From assembly GCA_002789015.1 (NCBI GenBank), contig PFSJ01000022.1, positions 1-43,352 on the forward strand: a stretch of 43,352 bases of DNA, written 5' to 3'. The notes under the pieces are model-generated. The model searched no databases and was not told where the DNA came from. It was given only the letters and a program-made list of their open reading frames with translations. Below are positions 8,703 to 18,118 of this stretch, piece by piece (position 1 is the stretch's first letter; each line of letters opens with the position of its first letter). Source of the stretch: a candidate division WWE3 bacterium CG_4_9_14_0_2_um_filter_35_11. Its GTDB lineage: Bacteria; Patescibacteriota; WWE3; 2-01-FULL-39-13. The translations under genes and the position numbers were made by a program.

Positions 8703-11219
8703 ATGAATAAATTAAAAGAAAAAGTTGAATACTCAACTTTGACACCTATAAGATCAATTGATCTTGATGATAATGCACGTGAAATATTTATGCGGAGGTA
8801 TGCATTGAAAGGCTCAGACGGGAAGCCGAATGAAACTGTAGAAGAAGCTTTTTTTCGAGTTGCCGATCATATCGCACAAGGAGAATCGAGCAAAAAATTA
8901 AAATCTCAATATTCAGAATATTTCTATAGACTCTTAGGAGCTAAAAGATTTATTCCAAATACGCCAACCTGGTCAGGTGCAAAAACGAAACTTGGCCAAC
9001 TAGCAGCATGTTTTGTACTTCCAATAATTGATGATATGGGAAAGGAGGACGGCGGCATTTTTGACACGCTCAAAAATGCCGCACTAATCCAGCAAACTGG
9101 AGGCGGAAATGGTTTTTCGTTTTCAAACTTGCGGCCAAAAGGTTCTAGGGTAGGTTCTAGTAATGGTATCGCCAGTGGCCCTGTGAGCTTTTTAGAAGCT
9201 TACGACAAAGCTTTTGGGATGATTGCCCAAGGTGGAACAAGACGTGGTGCTAATATGGCCGTTTTACGTGTGGATCATCCAGATATCGAAGATTTCATAA
9301 AGTGCAAATCGGATGAAGGATCTGTTTCTAATTTCAATATTTCAGTTGGAATTACAGATAAGTTTATGAATGCAGTTAAATCTGATTCGAAGTTTGATCT
9401 TATAAATCCTCATGACAATACCGTTTTTAAGACTGTTAAAGCTCGTGAGATTTTTGACATGATTGTTAAGTATGCATATAAAAACGGTGAGCCTGGAATT
9501 TTATTTTTAGATGTGGCAAATAGACAAAATCCTGTTCCAAATCAATATACTTTAGAGGCAACAAATCCATGTGGAGAACAATGGCTTGGTCCTTATGAAA
9601 ATTGTTGTCTTGGACATGTGAATATTAATGCTTCAATTATCGATGGGAAATTGGATTGGGAACATTTAAAAGAGTCCACGATATTAGGGACAAGATTTTT
9701 AGATGATGTCGTTGAAATAAATGCATACGTTCCATCTGTTCCAAAATTGAAAGAAGCAGCACATAAAAATAGAAGAATCGGGCTTGGTTTTATGGGACTT
9801 GCTGATGCAATGTATAAGCTAGGCATTAGGTATGGAAGTGCAGAAGGTTTTGATTTTGCATCTCAAGTGACGGAATTTATTAGATATCATTCAATGTTAG
9901 AAAGTATTGCTTTGGCAGAGGAGAAAGGTGCGTTTCCTGGAATCAAGGGAAGTATTTATGATAAAGATGATTTAAAATGGACAATCCCAACTCCACTTGT
10001 TGAACATAAGTTGAAACTTTCAAGGCCCTCATTAAATTGGAATAAAGTTCAAACCGGAATAAAAAAATTTGGTATTAGAAACTCCACTCAACTTACGGTT
10101 GCTCCAACAGGAACTACTGCAACAATTTCAGGGCTTGAAGGTTATGGATGTGAACCAGTTTTTGCTTTGGCTTACTTTCGAAATGTTTATCAATCTGCTG
10201 GAGGAAATGAAAATTTAAAACTTACATATGTAAGTCCGTTTTTTCAAAAAGCTATGGATGAGTCGGGCTTAGATGCTGATTTCAAAAAAACAATTGTAGA
10301 AACCGCAATAGAAAAAGGTTCTATACAGGACATAAAAGGTTTGCCTCAGTATATTAAAAATACTTTTGTTGTATCTTCTGATATTGCGCCAAGTGAGCAT
10401 GTTTGGACCCAGGCTGTCATTCAAAGGTTCGTAGATAATTCAATTTCTAAAACATGCAATTTTCCCGCTGAAGCAACAGAGGAAGACGTTAAAAATGTTT
10501 ATATATCTGCATGGGAATTGGGATGTAAGGGTCTTACAGTTTATGTAACAGGTTCAAGGGATGAAGTCGTTTTAGAAACAAAAGAGACTGTTCAGAAAAG
10601 AGGAAAGGAAGATGGAAGCACTGCACAGACTCAACCGCTTGATATTGGACATAAAAGGCCGAGACCTTCTGTTGTAATAGGAAGAACACATGAGGTCAAA
10701 ACGCCATTTGGAAAAGCTTTTGTGACGGTTAATCGCAACGGCGAAACTGGCAAAAAGCCGTTTGAAGTTTTTATTATGATTGGAAAAAGTGGAAGTGATT
10801 CTGCCGCATTTTCTGAGGCTATTGGAAGACTTATTAGCGGTTGGTTAAGAAGTGCTAGTAATCCAAATCAAGCTTTAGAGGAAATTGCATACCAGTTACG
10901 TGGAATTGGTGGTTCTGTAAGTATTGGATTTGGTTCTGAAAGAGTCGCAAGTATTCCAGATGCTGTCGCTAGGGTTTTACTAAATGAGCTTACTTTAAGT
11001 GATCGATTAGAGGATTCAAGTATGTCTTCTTTGCTTGAAAGTGGAGAAGAGTTTATTCAAAAAGATTTGTTTAGTGAGAAAGATGAAGAACCTCAAGAGG
11101 TGAATATTACAAGTGCAGTGTTCAAAGATGCATCAGTTTGTCCTGAATGTAATAATATGACGCTTGTCGAAACAGAAGGCTGTATTAAGTGTCATACCTG
11201 TTCGTATAGTAGATGCTAA
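8703..11219 (+). CDS. nrdJ: Adenosylcobalamin-dependent (class II) ribonucleoside-diphosphate reductase
   Basis: TPTWSGA, LAACFVLPI, NPCGEQWLGPYENCCLGHVN, QLTVAPTGTTATISG; C-terminal CPECNNMTLVETEGCIKCHTC. Confidence 0.95.
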   Translation: MNKLKEKVEYSTLTPIRSIDLDDNAREIFMRRYALKGSDGKPNETVEEAFFRVADHIAQGESSKKLKSQYSEYFYRLLGAKRFIPNTPTWSGAKTKLGQLAACFVLPIIDDMGKEDGGIFDTLKNAALIQQTGGGNGFSFSNLRPKGSRVGSSNGIASGPVSFLEAYDKAFGMIAQGGTRRGANMAVLRVDHPDIEDFIKCKSDEGSVSNFNISVGITDKFMNAVKSDSKFDLINPHDNTVFKTVKAREIFDMIVKYAYKNGEPGILFLDVANRQNPVPNQYTLEATNPCGEQWLGPYENCCLGHVNINASIIDGKLDWEHLKESTILGTRFLDDVVEINAYVPSVPKLKEAAHKNRRIGLGFMGLADAMYKLGIRYGSAEGFDFASQVTEFIRYHSMLESIALAEEKGAFPGIKGSIYDKDDLKWTIPTPLVEHKLKLSRPSLNWNKVQTGIKKFGIRNSTQLTVAPTGTTATISGLEGYGCEPVFALAYFRNVYQSAGGNENLKLTYVSPFFQKAMDESGLDADFKKTIVETAIEKGSIQDIKGLPQYIKNTFVVSSDIAPSEHVWTQAVIQRFVDNSISKTCNFPAEATEEDVKNVYISAWELGCKGLTVYVTGSRDEVVLETKETVQKRGKEDGSTAQTQPLDIGHKRPRPSVVIGRTHEVKTPFGKAFVTVNRNGETGKKPFEVFIMIGKSGSDSAAFSEAIGRLISGWLRSASNPNQALEEIAYQLRGIGGSVSIGFGSERVASIPDAVARVLLNELTLSDRLEDSSMSSLLESGEEFIQKDLFSEKDEEPQEVNITSAVFKDASVCPECNNMTLVETEGCIKCHTCSYSRC
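9052..9082. repeat. Intragenic perfect inverted repeat (13 bp) inside nrdJ
   Basis: GCGGCATTTTTGA / TCAAAAATGCCGC, loop CACGC. Confidence 0.95.
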
Positions 11220-11233
11220 GTATCTGATGTCTG

Positions 11234-11261
11234 AGGCGACGCCAATTTATTGGCGTCGCCT
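11234..11261 (+). terminator. Strong hairpin downstream of nrdJ (12-bp perfect stem), terminator-like without a clear T-run
   Basis: AGGCGACGCCAA TTTA TTGGCGTCGCCT. Confidence 0.6.
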
Positions 11262-11403
11262 GTAATATTTCATTCAAATTTTTCCGTTTTGTTAGAAATC
11301 ATTTCATAAAATTTCCTTCTTTGTTTTTAGTTCCCTTAATTTCATTCGATACACTCGGTTTACGAGTTGTTTAATTATTTGAGAATTAAAGGGGGTGAGT
11401 AAA

Positions 11404-12021
11404 ATGAAAAGATTTATTGCAAGTCTTGCTGTTGTGCTTTTGTCTTTAGGTGGACTTTTTCAAGCAACCTCAGCAGTTTTTGAAGAAACTGTAAAAGTCG
11501 CTGGAAGTTCGTTTTCTGTAGCAACTAGTTTTGACGGCGGTGGAGGTCCTCCTCCTCCAGCTTCATCGAATACAGCTTTAAAGATGTTGGCCGATCTAAG
11601 TTTGGGCCATGTTGCTAGTAATTTGTCTGATTTTGTACCTGGTTCATCTTTTGAGAATATTAGTCCTACTTGGATTTCTGAAAGTCCTATAAAGATGTAT
11701 AACACAGGAACTGAACTTTTGGACGTTGTGGCGTCAGCAGATTATATAAGTGACGTCGATACCCTTCGTGATGATATATATGTGGAAATAAGTGCTTGGG
11801 ATGATTCAAACAGCAATGGAGTAGTTGACGCAGGTGAAGAAGGAGACTCTTTTGGCAGGGATACAATTTTGCGATTGAAAAACGATACGTTTCCGCTTGG
11901 TGAGATCGCGCCTGATGAAACGAAAGGTTATATTCTAAGGTTTGATGGGGTCGGTTTGACGGAAGTAAACCAGGGTATGTCTGCAGTTTATGACTTTACC
12001 TTTACAGGTTTTGGTTTGTAA
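11404..12021 (+). CDS. TasA/CalY (camelysin)-like secreted protein
   Basis: Signal peptide MKRFIASLAVVLLSLGGLFQATSA; TasA-like ALKMLADLSLG...NISPTWISESPIKMYNTGTELLDVVASADY...; followed by a SipW-type peptidase. GTG at 11395 is probably part of the SD, so the ATG at 11404 is preferred. Confidence 0.6.
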   Translation: MKRFIASLAVVLLSLGGLFQATSAVFEETVKVAGSSFSVATSFDGGGGPPPPASSNTALKMLADLSLGHVASNLSDFVPGSSFENISPTWISESPIKMYNTGTELLDVVASADYISDVDTLRDDIYVEISAWDDSNSNGVVDAGEEGDSFGRDTILRLKNDTFPLGEIAPDETKGYILRFDGVGLTEVNQGMSAVYDFTFTGFGL

Positions 12022-12026
12022 TTCTT

Positions 12027-12052
12027 TGCCGAGGTTAGAGCTCGCCTCGGCA
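12027..12052. terminator. Intergenic hairpin TGCCGAGG/CCTCGGCA between the TasA-like gene and the signal peptidase gene
   Basis: 8-bp perfect stem, 10-nt loop. Confidence 0.45.
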
Positions 12053-12071
12053 GGAATATGAAAGTAAAAAG

Positions 12072-12674
12072 ATGAAAAAATTTATAAAAATACTTATAGC
12101 TTTAATCTTATTTTCGATATGTAGTGTTAGTTATTTTGAGCGATTCAATCCGATAAAAGATTTTGGTTTATATATCGTTGAGTCCGATTCAATGTCTCCA
12201 AATATAAAAAAAGGATATTTGTTATTCAGCTCAAAAAACACTCCATATGAAATTGACGATGTAGTAACTTTTTCCTATCCTTATGACCTTAACAAGTTGA
12301 TATCACATAGAATAACAGGATTTATGTCAGAAGAAGGTCCAAATGGTATGAATGTTTATTTCAAAACAAAAGGTGATGCAAACACTTCTGAAGATCCATG
12401 GAGAATCAAGGAATCTTCAGTGAAAGGCAAAGTATTTTTTTCGGTTCCACTTTTTGGATATTTGATATTTTTTATACGTAATCCAATCGGCTATTTATTA
12501 ACCATCTCTGGCTTTGCGATTTTAATGATATCTGAATCTAATGATATATTTTTGGAAACATTAAGTTCGTATCAATCCTTTTACAGATATTTTGGAATCA
12601 AGATTATTAAGTTTAAAACGTGGAGAAGAAAATTTAAAAGCAGGCTATTTGAAAATGAAGTGGAAGAATGCTAA
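12072..12674 (+). CDS. Signal peptidase I, SipW/ER-like type
   Basis: ESDSMSPNIKKGYLLF, VVTFSYPYDLNKLISHRITG, FKTKGDANTSEDPWRI; N- and C-terminal TM helices. Confidence 0.85.
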   Translation: MKKFIKILIALILFSICSVSYFERFNPIKDFGLYIVESDSMSPNIKKGYLLFSSKNTPYEIDDVVTFSYPYDLNKLISHRITGFMSEEGPNGMNVYFKTKGDANTSEDPWRIKESSVKGKVFFSVPLFGYLIFFIRNPIGYLLTISGFAILMISESNDIFLETLSSYQSFYRYFGIKIIKFKTWRRKFKSRLFENEVEEC

Positions 12675-12703
12675 GGGCGGGCGGCAATTCTTGCCGCCCG
12701 CCC
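12675..12703. terminator. Perfect 13-bp GC hairpin between the convergent sipW-like and HU genes
   Basis: GGGCGGGCGGCAA TTC TTGCCGCCCGCCC. Confidence 0.6.
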
Positions 12704-12726
12704 GGTATTGCAATAAGTTAGTAATA

Positions 12727-12999
12727 TTACTTAACTGCTTCCTTTAAAGGTTTTGCAGCTTTGAATCCTACTGCATTTCTGGCTCCGATGGTGATTTTAG
12801 CACCAGTCTGAGGGTTTCTTCCTTCTCTTGCAGCTCTTTTTCTTACTTCAAATGTTCCTAGTCCTGAGACTTGAACCTTTTCTCCTCTTACGAGAGTAGC
12901 GGTTACGGTATCGACTAATGCATCAACCATTCTTCTTACCTGAGCTTTAGGAGCATTGAGGTTGGTTGCTAGCATGTCAATTAGGTCTGATTTTGTCAT
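12727..12999 (-). CDS. hup: HU-family DNA-binding protein
   Basis: VQVSGLGTFEVRKRAAREGRNPQTGAKITI. Confidence 0.97.
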   Translation of the reverse strand: MTKSDLIDMLATNLNAPKAQVRRMVDALVDTVTATLVRGEKVQVSGLGTFEVRKRAAREGRNPQTGAKITIGARNAVGFKAAKPLKEAVK

Positions 13000-13085
13000 T
13001 AATCCGTCACCCCCTTAAATAGCGAACTCGAAAACGTCTTACAGTTTCTAACATACAGCGAGAATCATTGATTTGTCAATCTTTA

Positions 13086-14624
13086 TCACGTTGCTGTCGA
13101 TACAGCCCGTGTTTCCCTGATAACTATAACCCTTACTGTCCCCGGGAAGGTTTGCTCTGCTTCAATCTTTTTCGCGATCTTGTTACTTACTATAGTCGCT
13201 TCTGCGTCTGAAATGTCCTCTGGTTTTACAATTACTCTAAGTTCTCTTCCGGCCGATATTGCAAAGGCTTTATCAACTCCTTCAAATGATTTCGCAGCTT
13301 CTTCCAAAGATTGCATTCTTTTTACAAAATTTTCAAAATCAGCATATCTTGCTCCAGGTCTTGATCCAGAAATTGAGTCTGCGATCTGTACGATGACTCC
13401 CTCAAGTGTTGATGGTTTGTCTTCATGGTGTTCTCTAACTGCAGAAATGACCGCTTTTGGAAGGTTAAATCTTTGAAGATAGTCAGCACCAAGTTCAATG
13501 TGGCTACCTTCTTTATCAGTTACGACTTTCCCAATGTCATGAAGCAAGCAAGCAAGCTTTGTAATTGCAACATCGGCTCCAATTTCGCTTGCGAGCTTAA
13601 CGCCAATTTTTGTTTCTTCAAGCGTATGCTGAATCATGTTTTGCCCGTATGAGGTTCTGTATTTATAGTTTCCTAATTTCATGACTAATTCTTTTGGAAG
13701 GTTATAAACTCCGACTGTTTGGCAAAGTTCTTCACCTGCCGTTGTTATTATTTTTTCCACTTCAGCTGTTGTTTTTGCTACAACTTCTTCAATTCTTGCC
13801 GGGTGTATTCTGCCGTCTTTAAGAAGCTTTTCTAAAGATATTCTTGCGATTTCTCTTCTTACGGAATCGTAGCTTGAAAGTCTTACTTCACCTTCTTCAA
13901 AGTCGACATTTACACCTGTCAAATCCTCAAAAGCTCTTATGTTTCGGCCTTCCTTTCCGATAATTCTGCCTTTTACATCCTCGTCAGATAATCTAATCGT
14001 TGATATTGTGTATTCTGCAACGTAGTCGGTAGAAGCGTGTTGCATAGCTTCAACTAATAATTCTTTTGCTTTTGTATCTACCGTTGTGTGTAAAATTTCT
14101 TCTGATTCTTTAATCTTTCTTGCGATATCATTTTGTAATGTTTTTTCTATATTGGTTAGTATGAGCTTTTTTGCTTCTTCTTTAGTTAAGGATGCGATGG
14201 TCGTGAGCTTTTCGATTTGTTCTTGCCTTGCTTTATCTGCTTGTCTTAATTTTTCCTCCCACTGTACTTTTATTGCATTAGCTTTATGGAAAGATTCATC
14301 CGCTTCTTTCGATTTCGCATGTGCTTCATCTATTCTTGATTCGACTTTCTTTTCAAGCTCTAGTGCTTTGTCTCTTATTGATTTACTCTCAGCTTCAGCA
14401 GATTGTTTTATCTTTATTGCTTGATCCTGAGCTTCAAGCGTTATCTGCTTAGCATCTTTGTGTGCAGATTCTATTATATTTTTCTTTTCCTCTTCTTCCT
14501 TTTCAAAATTCCTTTCTTTGTCTTCTGGTTTACTTCTAGCGCCGTTTTTTTGAAGGATGAAATACATAAGGCCCGCGGTGCCTAGTGTACTGAGTAATGT
14601 CAGAACAATTACATCAATCGACAT
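13086..14624 (-). CDS. rny: Ribonuclease Y
   Basis: N-terminal TM, long coiled coil, KH (GRIIGKEGRNIRAFE), HD domain (LLHDIGK). Confidence 0.95.
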   Translation of the reverse strand: MSIDVIVLTLLSTLGTAGLMYFILQKNGARSKPEDKERNFEKEEEEKKNIIESAHKDAKQITLEAQDQAIKIKQSAEAESKSIRDKALELEKKVESRIDEAHAKSKEADESFHKANAIKVQWEEKLRQADKARQEQIEKLTTIASLTKEEAKKLILTNIEKTLQNDIARKIKESEEILHTTVDTKAKELLVEAMQHASTDYVAEYTISTIRLSDEDVKGRIIGKEGRNIRAFEDLTGVNVDFEEGEVRLSSYDSVRREIARISLEKLLKDGRIHPARIEEVVAKTTAEVEKIITTAGEELCQTVGVYNLPKELVMKLGNYKYRTSYGQNMIQHTLEETKIGVKLASEIGADVAITKLACLLHDIGKVVTDKEGSHIELGADYLQRFNLPKAVISAVREHHEDKPSTLEGVIVQIADSISGSRPGARYADFENFVKRMQSLEEAAKSFEGVDKAFAISAGRELRVIVKPEDISDAEATIVSNKIAKKIEAEQTFPGTVRVIVIRETRAVSTAT

Positions 14625-14817
14625 TTTAAATTAGTACGTGACCTTAAGTGAAACAATATTCAGTAATTGCTAATCGAAGGAGCTTTAAAATCTCTTCGTA
14701 ATTTTTTCGACAAAATTATTATTACTTTTGAAATCTAGAAACTTTCTTAGCATATGTTAGACAAATTTACTTATATATTCCGCTTAAAACTTAATACTTA
14801 TAATTAACTATACTTTA

Positions 14818-15501
14818 CTAATCGATATTGTATTGGTGCTCTATATAAGTGTCAACAATAGGTTGTATGTCTTCCCAAGAGAATCCTTTTTGCAAAAGGT
14901 GGGTATATAGGGCTTTTCTTGTCTCGTGTATATTTTTATTTCTATTTTTTAATTGTTGGAGTTTCTTTCCTAATAGAGACTGGATTTTGGCTGATTCGTC
15001 AGTTATATTAATGTCTTTTGATATTCCTTCAATGATCTCGGAAGAGATGCCTTTGCTTTTTAGTTCTGCTTTTATGTGTGAAAAACTTTTCGGTGATCTT
15101 CCGTTATTTCTTTGAGAAGTAAGCCATGTAGCAAATTCAAGGTCATTTACGTAGTTTTTTTGTTGTAGATAATGGAGAATTTCGCTAATTACTTCTTTTT
15201 GATTTTCTCCAATGTGTTCTTTTATTTCAGGTTTTAGGAAGATTTTCTTTTTTATGTATTGTGAGACTTCATTTGAGCTGTGTGGCCTTGAAGATATGTA
15301 ATTTAGGCAGGCATCCAAAAGGTAATTTTTGGATGCCTGCCGTTTATAAATTTCTAATTCTTCGATAGAGACTTCTTCCCTAACAGATATCTTCGATTTC
15401 AATAAATCATTTGCAGATATGCTAAATGAATATAGCTCGTCTATGTATACGTTATATCTGTCAGATCTCTTTTTCTGCTTCGATATTCTCGTTATTGTCA
15501 T
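14818..15501 (-). CDS. recX: Regulatory protein RecX
   Basis: [16 protein letters not shown], adjacent to and overlapping recA. Confidence 0.85.
   Translation of the reverse strand: MTITRISKQKKRSDRYNVYIDELYSFSISANDLLKSKISVREEVSIEELEIYKRQASKNYLLDACLNYISSRPHSSNEVSQYIKKKIFLKPEIKEHIGENQKEVISEILHYLQQKNYVNDLEFATWLTSQRNNGRSPKSFSHIKAELKSKGISSEIIEGISKDINITDESAKIQSLLGKKLQQLKNRNKNIHETRKALYTHLLQKGFSWEDIQPIVDTYIEHQYNID
15306..15341. repeat. Intragenic perfect inverted repeat (15 bp) inside recX
   Basis: GGCAGGCATCCAAAA / TTTTGGATGCCTGCC, 6-nt loop. Confidence 0.95.
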
Positions 15502-16546
15502 CTTTAGGGACCTCTTTTTTGTGAACTGGTTTTCTGTCGTGGAGGCCTTTTATTATCAAACCTTCAATTTCTTTTTCGAATTTTGGATTATCTGTAATAT
15601 ATTGTTTTGTGTTTTCTCTTCCTTGTCCAATATTTTCACCTTTATATTTAAACCATGCTCCAGCCGCATCTATTATTCCAAATTCTAAAGCCCCGTCTAA
15701 AAGGCTACCTTCTTTACTGATACCTTTTCCAAACATGATATCGAATTCAGCTGTTTTAAATGGTGGTGCGACTTTGTTTTTAACAACTTTAACTCTAGTT
15801 TTATTTCCGGTTGCATCTCCCTTGTCTGTAATACTTTGAACTCTTCTGATTTCAAGCCTAACTGACGCATAGAATTTCAAAGATCTGCCACCCGTTGTTG
15901 TTTCTGGATTTCCAAATACTATACCTATTTTTTCTCGGATTTGGTTTGTGAATATTACTGTTGTTCGGCTTCTATTTGTGATTGCGGTTATTTTTCGTAA
16001 TGCTTGGCTCATAAGTCTTGCTTGAAGTCCCATGTGGCTATCTCCCATTTCGCCTTCTATTTCTGCTCGTGGAGTTAATGCTGCCACTGAATCAATTACA
16101 ATTACGTCGAGTGCTCCGCTTCTAATCAGTGTTTCAGTAATTTCAAGCGCCTGCTCTCCGTTATCTGGTTGAGATATGTACATTTCATCAACGTTTACTC
16201 CAATATCTTGTGCATATGCTGGGTCAAATGCGTGTTCTGCATCTATAAAAGCTGCTTTTCCGCCCATCTTTTGAGCCTGGGAAATTATACTTAATGTTAG
16301 CGTGGTTTTACCGCTTGATTCTGGGCCATAAATTTCTACTATTCTTCCCCTTGGAACTCCTCCAACGCCAAGCGCAATGTCAAGGGTTACAGCACCAGTT
16401 GGAATTACTGCGATATCTCCGTCAATCATGGTATCTCCCATTTTCATGATCGAGCCTTTCCCATAATTTTTTTCAATCTGCTCAATTGCTGATTTAAGCG
16501 CCTCGGCTTTATTCAATTTTATTTTTTCTTCTTCCTTAGTTGCCAT
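15461..16546 (-). CDS. recA: Recombinase RecA
   Basis: [48 protein letters not shown]. Confidence 0.98.
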   Translation of the reverse strand: MATKEEEKIKLNKAEALKSAIEQIEKNYGKGSIMKMGDTMIDGDIAVIPTGAVTLDIALGVGGVPRGRIVEIYGPESSGKTTLTLSIISQAQKMGGKAAFIDAEHAFDPAYAQDIGVNVDEMYISQPDNGEQALEITETLIRSGALDVIVIDSVAALTPRAEIEGEMGDSHMGLQARLMSQALRKITAITNRSRTTVIFTNQIREKIGIVFGNPETTTGGRSLKFYASVRLEIRRVQSITDKGDATGNKTRVKVVKNKVAPPFKTAEFDIMFGKGISKEGSLLDGALEFGIIDAAGAWFKYKGENIGQGRENTKQYITDNPKFEKEIEGLIIKGLHDRKPVHKKEVPKDDNNENIEAEKEI

Positions 16547-16686
16547 ATTAATTTGCTTTCAAACTATTTTTACTACAAGTCTATGATACCAACTTAGAAT
16601 AACAGAAACCCAAAAAAAATATTAAAAAACAATAAAACAAAAGCAAACAAAAAACATCAGTAAATTAAAATATTGGTAATAAGGGG

Positions 16687-16738
16687 TTGATCTCGAATCG
16701 TGGTGATCAAAACTCCGCGGTGTAAATGTATACACCGC
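16687..16738. other. Two adjacent hairpins between recA and the upstream ORF
   Basis: TTGATC(16687-16692)...GATCAA(16705-16710), and GCGGTGTA(16717-16724)/TACACCGC(16731-16738). Confidence 0.5.
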
Positions 16739-16746
16739 ATTTTGTA

Positions 16747-17049
16747 TTACAAAGTTTTTACTTTTTGAGAATTGATGCTATAAAGCTTGGTGAACCGAGT
16801 ACCACATTTTAATTGGGATTTTCCACCGCAACTAGATACCTCATAAGAAATTTCAATTTTATTTTTATTTATGAGTTTGAATTCAATCTTTGTTGGACTA
16901 ATACCAGGAATATCCAAAATAACTGGGTTGTCAGAAGAAACTAAATATCCATCAGAATCTTGTGTGAAATCTAAAATAAAAGATCCCATGTATTGTGCAT
17001 GTGTGCCAGATTCAGCCTGAAATATAGCTATTTTTTCGACAATCGCCAA
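16747..17049 (-). CDS. Hypothetical protein; coding-like sequence extends upstream of the called TTG start
   Basis: Open frame upstream reads ...RRIRKIRDTDLAQPGEKYNLLGAVELDSGDTKI-LAIVEKIAIF without an ATG/GTG. Confidence 0.4.
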   Translation of the reverse strand: MAIVEKIAIFQAESGTHAQYMGSFILDFTQDSDGYLVSSDNPVILDIPGISPTKIEFKLINKNKIEISYEVSSCGGKSQLKCGTRFTKLYSINSQKVKTL

Positions 17050-17114
17050 AATTTTTGTATCTCCACTGTCTAATTCAACGGCTCCAAGTAAATTATACTT
17101 TTCGCCTGGTTGAG

Positions 17115-17183
17115 CTAAGTCGGTATCCCTAATCTTTCTGATTCTTCTAGAATGTTTTTCCAGTTAGTAATTATATTGTTCAT
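17115..17183 (-). pseudogene. Short ORF MNNIITNWKNILEESERLGIPT-stop just downstream of the AbiEi-like gene; truncated or frameshifted N-terminus
   Basis: Direct translation; starts 5 bp after the AbiEi-like stop and overlaps the upstream extension of 16747..17049 in another frame. Confidence 0.35.
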
Positions 17184-17187
17184 GATT

Positions 17188-17778
17188 TTAAATTTTTTCG
17201 ATTAACTTGCAAACCCTTTCGGTGTAATTTTTTGAAAACTCATTTAGTTTTTCGCGGTCAATGTTTTCAGTATTTCTTAAGCGCAATTCATCTAAATTAT
17301 CCACATGTGGGTTTAGATGCAAATAGTCTAGTAATGTTTTTTCTGGTGTGGCAATTTTATATCCAAAAAGATGATTATTTCTAGATTGCACTTGTTCAAA
17401 CCCGAAAAACAATTCTGACTTGACAGATCTATAGATAAATTTGCCGTAAGTATTTACGTACGTTTTTGTTTTTTTTGTGGTTACTGAAGTTATACTTGCT
17501 GGTATATCTGGGATGAGCCCATAGTAATTCATGGCCGTCTCAAGGCTAATATAAGAAGGATTTCTAAGTAGATTCGCAAGCAAAAATGGATCTTCAAGTT
17601 TATACTCTGTAAGTAGATAAATTCCTTTTCTTGGTTGAGACAACAGGCCATGTTTAACAAACCTTGATAATTGAACTAGTATTTGGTTTTCGCCTTCATC
17701 AGGAAACCACTTCAATACATCGTTTAGCGTAAATATTGGTGTAAGCTTGGCAGTCTTTTGTAAATCGTTCCAATTCAT
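17188..17778 (-). CDS. AbiEi-like antitoxin / winged-helix transcriptional regulator
   Basis: FTLNDVLKWFPDEGENQILVQLSRFVKHGLLSQPRKGIYLL...NPSYISLETAMNYYGLIPDIPASITSVTTKKTKTY...IATPEKTLLDYLHL. Confidence 0.75.
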   Translation of the reverse strand: MNWNDLQKTAKLTPIFTLNDVLKWFPDEGENQILVQLSRFVKHGLLSQPRKGIYLLTEYKLEDPFLLANLLRNPSYISLETAMNYYGLIPDIPASITSVTTKKTKTYVNTYGKFIYRSVKSELFFGFEQVQSRNNHLFGYKIATPEKTLLDYLHLNPHVDNLDELRLRNTENIDREKLNEFSKNYTERVCKLIEKI

Positions 17779-17851
17779 TTCTTAATCTTAGCATTTTTGT
17801 TATGTTAAAGAAATGAGTTAATTACAATCCGATCTGTGTTAGAATCGATTC

Positions 17852-18118
17852 ATGATTACTTTATTAGATTTTTATGCTGACTGGTGCGGTCCATGTCAAG
17901 CAATGAAACCCGTGTTTGAAAAGGTTATGCCGGAGTTTGCCGGGAAAGTTACGCTTGAAAAAGTTAATGTTGACGTTGATCAGGCGAAGGCTCAAACGTT
18001 TGGAGTTATGAGTATTCCTACTATGGTTATTGTCAAAGATGGAAAAGAAGTAGATAGAAAAATTGGAATGCTTGCAGAGCCAGCGTTTAAACAATGGCTT
18101 GCTGGCCACACACTATGA
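17852..18118 (+). CDS. trxA: Thioredoxin
   Basis: DFYADWCGPCQAMKPVFEKV...FGVMSIPTMVIVKDGKEVDRKIG. Confidence 0.93.
   Translation: MITLLDFYADWCGPCQAMKPVFEKVMPEFAGKVTLEKVNVDVDQAKAQTFGVMSIPTMVIVKDGKEVDRKIGMLAEPAFKQWLAGHTL

Noticed and set aside
11395-11403. GTG at 11395 as start of the TasA-like gene
   Set aside because: The GTG is part of the GGGGGTGA ribosome-binding site; the ATG at 11404 starts a good signal peptide
17297-17305. DnaA box TTATCCACA
   Set aside because: Single copy inside a coding gene, no cluster or AT-rich unwinding region
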